Below are positions 60,502 to 64,000 of a stretch of 64,000 nt of DNA, one piece after another. A program made the position numbers and the translations under genes. The first letter of the stretch is position 1; each line of letters starts with the position of its first letter. The notes under the pieces were generated by a model, which was given only the letters and a program-made list of their open reading frames with translations, was not told the origin of the DNA and made no database searches. This DNA comes from an uncultured Ruminiclostridium sp. (GTDB lineage Bacteria; Bacillota; Clostridia; Oscillospirales; Ruminococcaceae). The stretch is taken from the NCBI GenBank assembly GCA_947624435.1, contig CANQKE010000001.1:32072-96071 (forward strand). Direction: 5' to 3'.

Positions 60502-63500
60502 ATGATGGATAATGTTAATAACCTTTCAGCACGCAAAAAGCTGCTGAGAAAGATTATAGCCTTTATCTTTGCGATAAATATGCTGTTTGCGCGCTTGTTC
60601 TCTCTTCCTTCTGCAGCGCCTTCGCATACGGTTGACATGGATCTGTTCGGTCAAGGTACGGCTCAGACCTATTATACGGAAAATGTTTACCAAACTGAAC
60701 TTCCTTCGATACTTGCAACTTCTGACGCCAGTGTGTTTGACCAGGAAACTATAGATTACGATGCGCTCCTCGGCATGAACGATGACGACAAATCCTACGA
60801 ATCCGTCAACGGACTTCTCGGATATGCGGCAGGCTTCAGCATCTTTGTTGAAGAGGACGCAGTTATTGAAGGCTCCGACTGCGGCGGACGTGCTGCTGTC
60901 GGCGGCGATCTTACCGTTACCGCTTCCGATGGTTGGTTTACTTTCAACAACGAGGACCTCGGCGGCGAGGGTGCGGCTGACGTTATCGTCGGCGGCAAGG
61001 CTGACTTCAAGGTAAGCGACAGCGGTCGTGTTATCTGGGCTAATGAAGTTTCCGACAGATTCTCCAATCAGGCAAGCGGCGCTACCGTTATCGGCGGCGT
61101 AAATGAGAAAACTGATTTCAGCTTTGAGAATTCTTTTGAAAAGCTCAGAGCCGCTTCTCAGAAGCTCGCTGCTATGGAGACCACCGGCGCTTACAATAAC
61201 AACTGGGGCAACTTCGAGTTTACCGGATATTCTGACGGCGTTAATGTATTTACTATCACCGCAGATGAGATAAACTCCACTAACGGTGCGCCTTTCGGAC
61301 TTTCCTTCTCGAACATTCCCGAAGGTTCTACTATACTGCTCAACATCGTCGGCGGCGACGCTGATACTGTACTTAATCTGCGCATTAACTATGTATCCAT
61401 CAACGGATCACAGGTAAGCCAGTACAACGATCCCGATCACAGATATCGCAACTTCATAATCAACGTTACTGACGCCGGAACGGTTGACCTTTACGGTTAC
61501 ACCGGTTCGCTGCTCGCTCCGAATTCTCATGTAAATGGTGAACAGCGCCACTTAGAGGGCCAGATGATCGCAAAGTCCTACAAGGGCGGCATGGAGTTTG
61601 GTTGGAATACCTTTGATATTCCTACCAGCGACGATGATTTCGATACCGATACGGATACGGACACCGATACAGACACTGATACGGATACTGATACTGACAC
61701 GGATACCGATACAGACACAGATACGGATACCGATACAGATACCGACACAGACACTGATACTGACACTGATACAGACACGGACACAGATACCGACACCGAT
61801 ACTGATACCGACACGGATACTGATACCGACACCGATACTGATACTGACACGGATACAGATACCGATACTGATACGGACACCGATACAGATACGGATACTG
61901 ACACGGATACCGATACTGACACGGATACGGATACTGACACTGATACAGACACGGACACAGATACCGACACCGATACTGATACCGACACGGACACAGATAC
62001 CGACACCGATACTGATACCGACACCGATACTGATACTGACACGGATACCGATACGGATACAGACACCGATACAGATACCGACACGGACACCGATACTGAT
62101 ACGGACACTGATACGGATACCGATACTGACACGGACACCGACACGGATACCGATACTGATACGGACACAGACACTGACACTGATACGGACACAGACACCG
62201 ATACCGATACCGACATGGATACCGATACCGACACAGATACTGACACAGACACCGATACTGACACAGACACTGATACCGACACGGATACTGATACAGATAC
62301 TGATACAGATACCGATACTGACACGGACACAGATACCGACACTGATACGGATACTGATACAGATACGGACACCGATACCGATACTGATACAGACACGGAT
62401 ACTGATACAGATACGGATACCGACACCGATACTGATACGGATACGGATACAGACACTGATACCGATACTGACACGGATACAGATACCGATACAGACACGG
62501 ACACCGATACCGACACGGACACTGATACAGATACGGATACCGATACAGACACAGACACCGATACAGATACGGATACCGATACCGATACAGACACCGACAC
62601 TGATACTGATACGGATACCGACACTGATACGGACACAGACACCGATACCGATACAGACACCGATACGGATACCGACACAGACACTGATACCGACACCGAC
62701 ACTGACACGGATACCGACACAGACACTGATACGGACACCGATACTGACACGGATACCGATACGGATACAGATACCGACACAGATACTGATACAGATACTG
62801 ATACGGACACTGACACGGATACAGATACCGACACGGATACCGATACTGATACGGACACTGACACGGATACGGATACAGATACCGACACTGACACGGATAC
62901 CGATACTGATACAGACACTGATACCGACACAGATACCGATACAGACACGGATACTGACACTGACACCGATACTGACACTGACACCGATACTGACACGGAC
63001 ACAGATACAGACACCGATACGGATACGGACACCGATACCGATACAGACACTGATACAGACACCGATACGGATACAGACACCGATACGGATACAGATACTG
63101 ATACTGACACGGACACAGATACAGACACGGATACCGACACGGATACTGACACCGATACTGATACGGATACAGATACCGATACTGACACGGATACAGATAC
63201 CGACACTGACACGGATACTGATACAGACACGGATACTGATACAGATACGGATACCGATACCGACACCGATACCGACACGGATACCGACACGGATACTGAC
63301 ACTGATACAGATACGGATACCGATACAGACACAGATACCGATACAGATACAGATACCGACACCGACACAGATACCGATACTGATACCGATACAGACACAG
63401 ATACGGATACCGATACTGACACCGACACGGATACAGATACTGACACTGACACTGACACCGATACGGATACTGATACAGACACTGATACCGATACAGACAC

Positions 63501-63843
63501 TGACACTGATATGGATACAGACACTGATACCGACACAGACACAGACACAGATACGGATACCGACACTGATACGGATACAGATATTGACACGGACAGTGAT
63601 TTCGATTTACCGGTTCTGGATTTCGATCAGACAACTCCGCAGGGAGATGTTCCGGTGCTCGACTTTGATCAGCCCACTCCTCAGGGAGACGTTCCGACGC
63701 TTGATTTCGATCAGCCGACTCCTCAGGGAAGCAACCCGCATACCGGCGTTGGACTTGACGGCGCAGCAGGCTTAGGCGCTATGGCGGCAGCAGCACTCGC
63801 AGCAGCTACAGCGATCGCAGGCAAGCGCAAAAAGAAAAAATAA
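60502..63843 (+). CDS. Cell-surface adhesin-like protein with 325-unit Asp-Thr stalk and NPxTG anchor
   Basis: 1113 residues. Signal peptide (about 1-40, KKLLRKIIAFIFAINMLF), then a head of about 335 residues resembling the choice-of-anchor A domain (VNGLLGYAAGFSIFVEEDAV, GGRAAVGGDLTV, LNIVGGDADTVLN, GYTGSLLAPNSHV). Residues 381-1030 are an almost pure Asp-Thr repeat, then three copies of [VT]LDFDQ[TP]TPQG, then the sorting signal NPHTG, a hydrophobic Ala-rich helix and KRKKKK. A sortase would join it to the wall, with the poly-acidic stalk holding the head away from the cell. RBS AAGGAGG. Confidence 0.9.
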   Translation: MMDNVNNLSARKKLLRKIIAFIFAINMLFARLFSLPSAAPSHTVDMDLFGQGTAQTYYTENVYQTELPSILATSDASVFDQETIDYDALLGMNDDDKSYESVNGLLGYAAGFSIFVEEDAVIEGSDCGGRAAVGGDLTVTASDGWFTFNNEDLGGEGAADVIVGGKADFKVSDSGRVIWANEVSDRFSNQASGATVIGGVNEKTDFSFENSFEKLRAASQKLAAMETTGAYNNNWGNFEFTGYSDGVNVFTITADEINSTNGAPFGLSFSNIPEGSTILLNIVGGDADTVLNLRINYVSINGSQVSQYNDPDHRYRNFIINVTDAGTVDLYGYTGSLLAPNSHVNGEQRHLEGQMIAKSYKGGMEFGWNTFDIPTSDDDFDTDTDTDTDTDTDTDTDTDTDTDTDTDTDTDTDTDTDTDTDTDTDTDTDTDTDTDTDTDTDTDTDTDTDTDTDTDTDTDTDTDTDTDTDTDTDTDTDTDTDTDTDTDTDTDTDTDTDTDTDTDTDTDTDTDTDTDTDTDTDTDTDTDTDTDTDTDTDTDTDTDTDTDTDTDTDTDTDTDTDTDTDTDTDTDMDTDTDTDTDTDTDTDTDTDTDTDTDTDTDTDTDTDTDTDTDTDTDTDTDTDTDTDTDTDTDTDTDTDTDTDTDTDTDTDTDTDTDTDTDTDTDTDTDTDTDTDTDTDTDTDTDTDTDTDTDTDTDTDTDTDTDTDTDTDTDTDTDTDTDTDTDTDTDTDTDTDTDTDTDTDTDTDTDTDTDTDTDTDTDTDTDTDTDTDTDTDTDTDTDTDTDTDTDTDTDTDTDTDTDTDTDTDTDTDTDTDTDTDTDTDTDTDTDTDTDTDTDTDTDTDTDTDTDTDTDTDTDTDTDTDTDTDTDTDTDTDTDTDTDTDTDTDTDTDTDTDTDTDTDTDTDTDTDTDTDTDTDTDTDTDTDTDTDTDTDTDTDTDTDTDTDTDTDTDTDTDTDTDTDTDTDTDTDTDTDTDTDTDTDTDTDTDTDTDTDTDTDTDTDTDMDTDTDTDTDTDTDTDTDTDTDTDIDTDSDFDLPVLDFDQTTPQGDVPVLDFDQPTPQGDVPTLDFDQPTPQGSNPHTGVGLDGAAGLGAMAAAALAAATAIAGKRKKKK
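61642..63591 (+). repeat. 1950-bp hexanucleotide repeat (GAY ACN)x325
   Basis: 325 consecutive six-base units coding Asp-Thr. Both Asp codons and all four Thr codons are used in an irregular order. Three units are changed by single-base substitutions: two to Asp-Met (ATG, near 62216 and 63511) and one to Asp-Ile (ATT, near 63583). The antisense strand and one other frame are open by chance. Confidence 0.95.
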
Positions 63844-63852
63844 TAATTCGCA

Positions 63853-63882
63853 AAACACCGCACGCTAAAACGTGCGGTGTTT
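63853..63882. terminator. Terminator after the Asp-Thr repeat protein gene
   Basis: A 12-bp perfect stem AAACACCGCACG/CGTGCGGTGTTT with a 6-nt loop. Confidence 0.85.
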
Positions 63883-63925
63883 CAGTTTATTTAAGGATAG
63901 AGTAAAAACTTTAGCCATTCTTTTT

Positions 63926-64000
63926 TGAACTGCTCCCCTTTTGTTAGACAATATGGTATAATAGAGATACACCAAAATAAAAGTCTAACGAAAGGGGGCA
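63926..64000 (+). mobile_element. Probable left end of an IS3-family (IS150-type) insertion sequence
   Basis: TGAACTGCTCCCC followed by TTTTGTTAGACA, an extended -10 promoter (TGG TATAAT, 63954-63962) and a transposase-type Shine-Dalgarno (AAAGGGGG, 63991-63998) at the very edge resemble IS150-group left ends. A 15-bp inverted repeat (63935-63949 with 63983-63997, one mismatch) encloses the promoter. The transposase and right end are outside the window. Confidence 0.5.

Noticed and set aside
61642-63591. CRISPR-like or tandem-repeat array
   Set aside because: The unit is a six-base coding repeat inside one reading frame with no spacers, so it is a protein stalk.
61578-63634. Long open frames on the opposite strand and in another frame across the Asp-Thr repeat (Ser-Val and other low-complexity translations)
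   Set aside because: They are by-products of the GAY-ACN hexamer, which contains no stop in those frames. They have no ribosome binding site or start context.
63935-63997. Invertible promoter switch (15-bp inverted repeat around a -10 box)
   Set aside because: The enclosed segment is only 33 bp, too short for usual site-specific inversion, and the sequence reads better as an insertion-sequence end.

Overview
The window looks like a chromosome segment of an endospore-forming, strictly Gram-positive gut Clostridium relative, most likely in the Oscillospiraceae/Ruminococcaceae. The evidence is a sporulation set (cwlD, spoIIE with a Spo0A-type promoter, spoIIR), Firmicutes gene order (hprK, murB-rapZ-whiA-dnaE-pfkA), cellobiose phosphorylase, and an NPxTG sortase-type surface protein. 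[Eubacterium] siraeum-like organisms would fit, but the species is an inference. No rRNA, tRNA or CRISPR array was seen. The only mobile DNA is a probable insertion-sequence left end at the right edge.

1-3.7 kb: the N-terminus of a lipoprotein, a hairpin-dense element inserted in the terminator of an IscR-like regulator, and an operon of three membrane proteins, two of them tandem paralogues. 3.7-13.8 kb: cwlD, radA-rsmA, spoIIE, a reverse-strand mrp ATPase, an alpha/beta hydrolase coupled to nadE, and spoIIR. 13.9-19.4 kb: a LytTR response regulator, a membrane-less GHKL kinase and two ABC exporter half-transporters. A 21-bp-phased direct repeat, very likely the LytTR operator, lies in front of the transporters. 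19.4-28.2 kb: cell-wall and carbohydrate genes (amidase-domain protein, GH25 lysozyme, cellobiose phosphorylase with a structured leader and a divergent AraC regulator, and an M23 endopeptidase with WalR-like sites at its promoter). 28.4-34.7 kb, reverse strand: an operon-like run of adaptor lipoprotein, FtsX permease, small membrane protein, TtcA-type ATP pyrophosphatase, a Gly-Ser-Phe/Tyr repeat protein and a glycosyltransferase-like protein. 35-45.5 kb: pyrG, ppk1, polA-rimI and a large secreted papain-family protease with FN3 repeats. 45.7-57.8 kb: a DtxR-type regulator, then hprK, a PHP phosphoesterase, ROK glucokinase, murB, rapZ, whiA, dnaE, pfkA, folT under a tetrahydrofolate riboswitch, and proC. 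57.9-63.8 kb: a fused DacA-like/MurF-like protein that has lost its catalytic residues, and a surface protein whose stalk is about 325 Asp-Thr units.

The most interesting signals are these. (1) The cytoplasmic DacA-MurF double pseudoenzyme. (2) A dispersed element found five times, each copy ending exactly at the start codon of a gene and bringing its Shine-Dalgarno, a small hairpin and a short overlapping frame. (3) The packed operon joining a GS[FY]-repeat protein to a DxD glycosyltransferase-like protein, a TtcA-type enzyme and an FtsX exporter. (4) Readable regulatory sites: a Spo0A-type 21-bp-spacer promoter at spoIIE, WalR-type direct repeats at the M23 gene, a LytTR operator, and a THF riboswitch with a hairpin that masks the folT start codon. 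(5) The 1950-bp Asp-Thr stalk.
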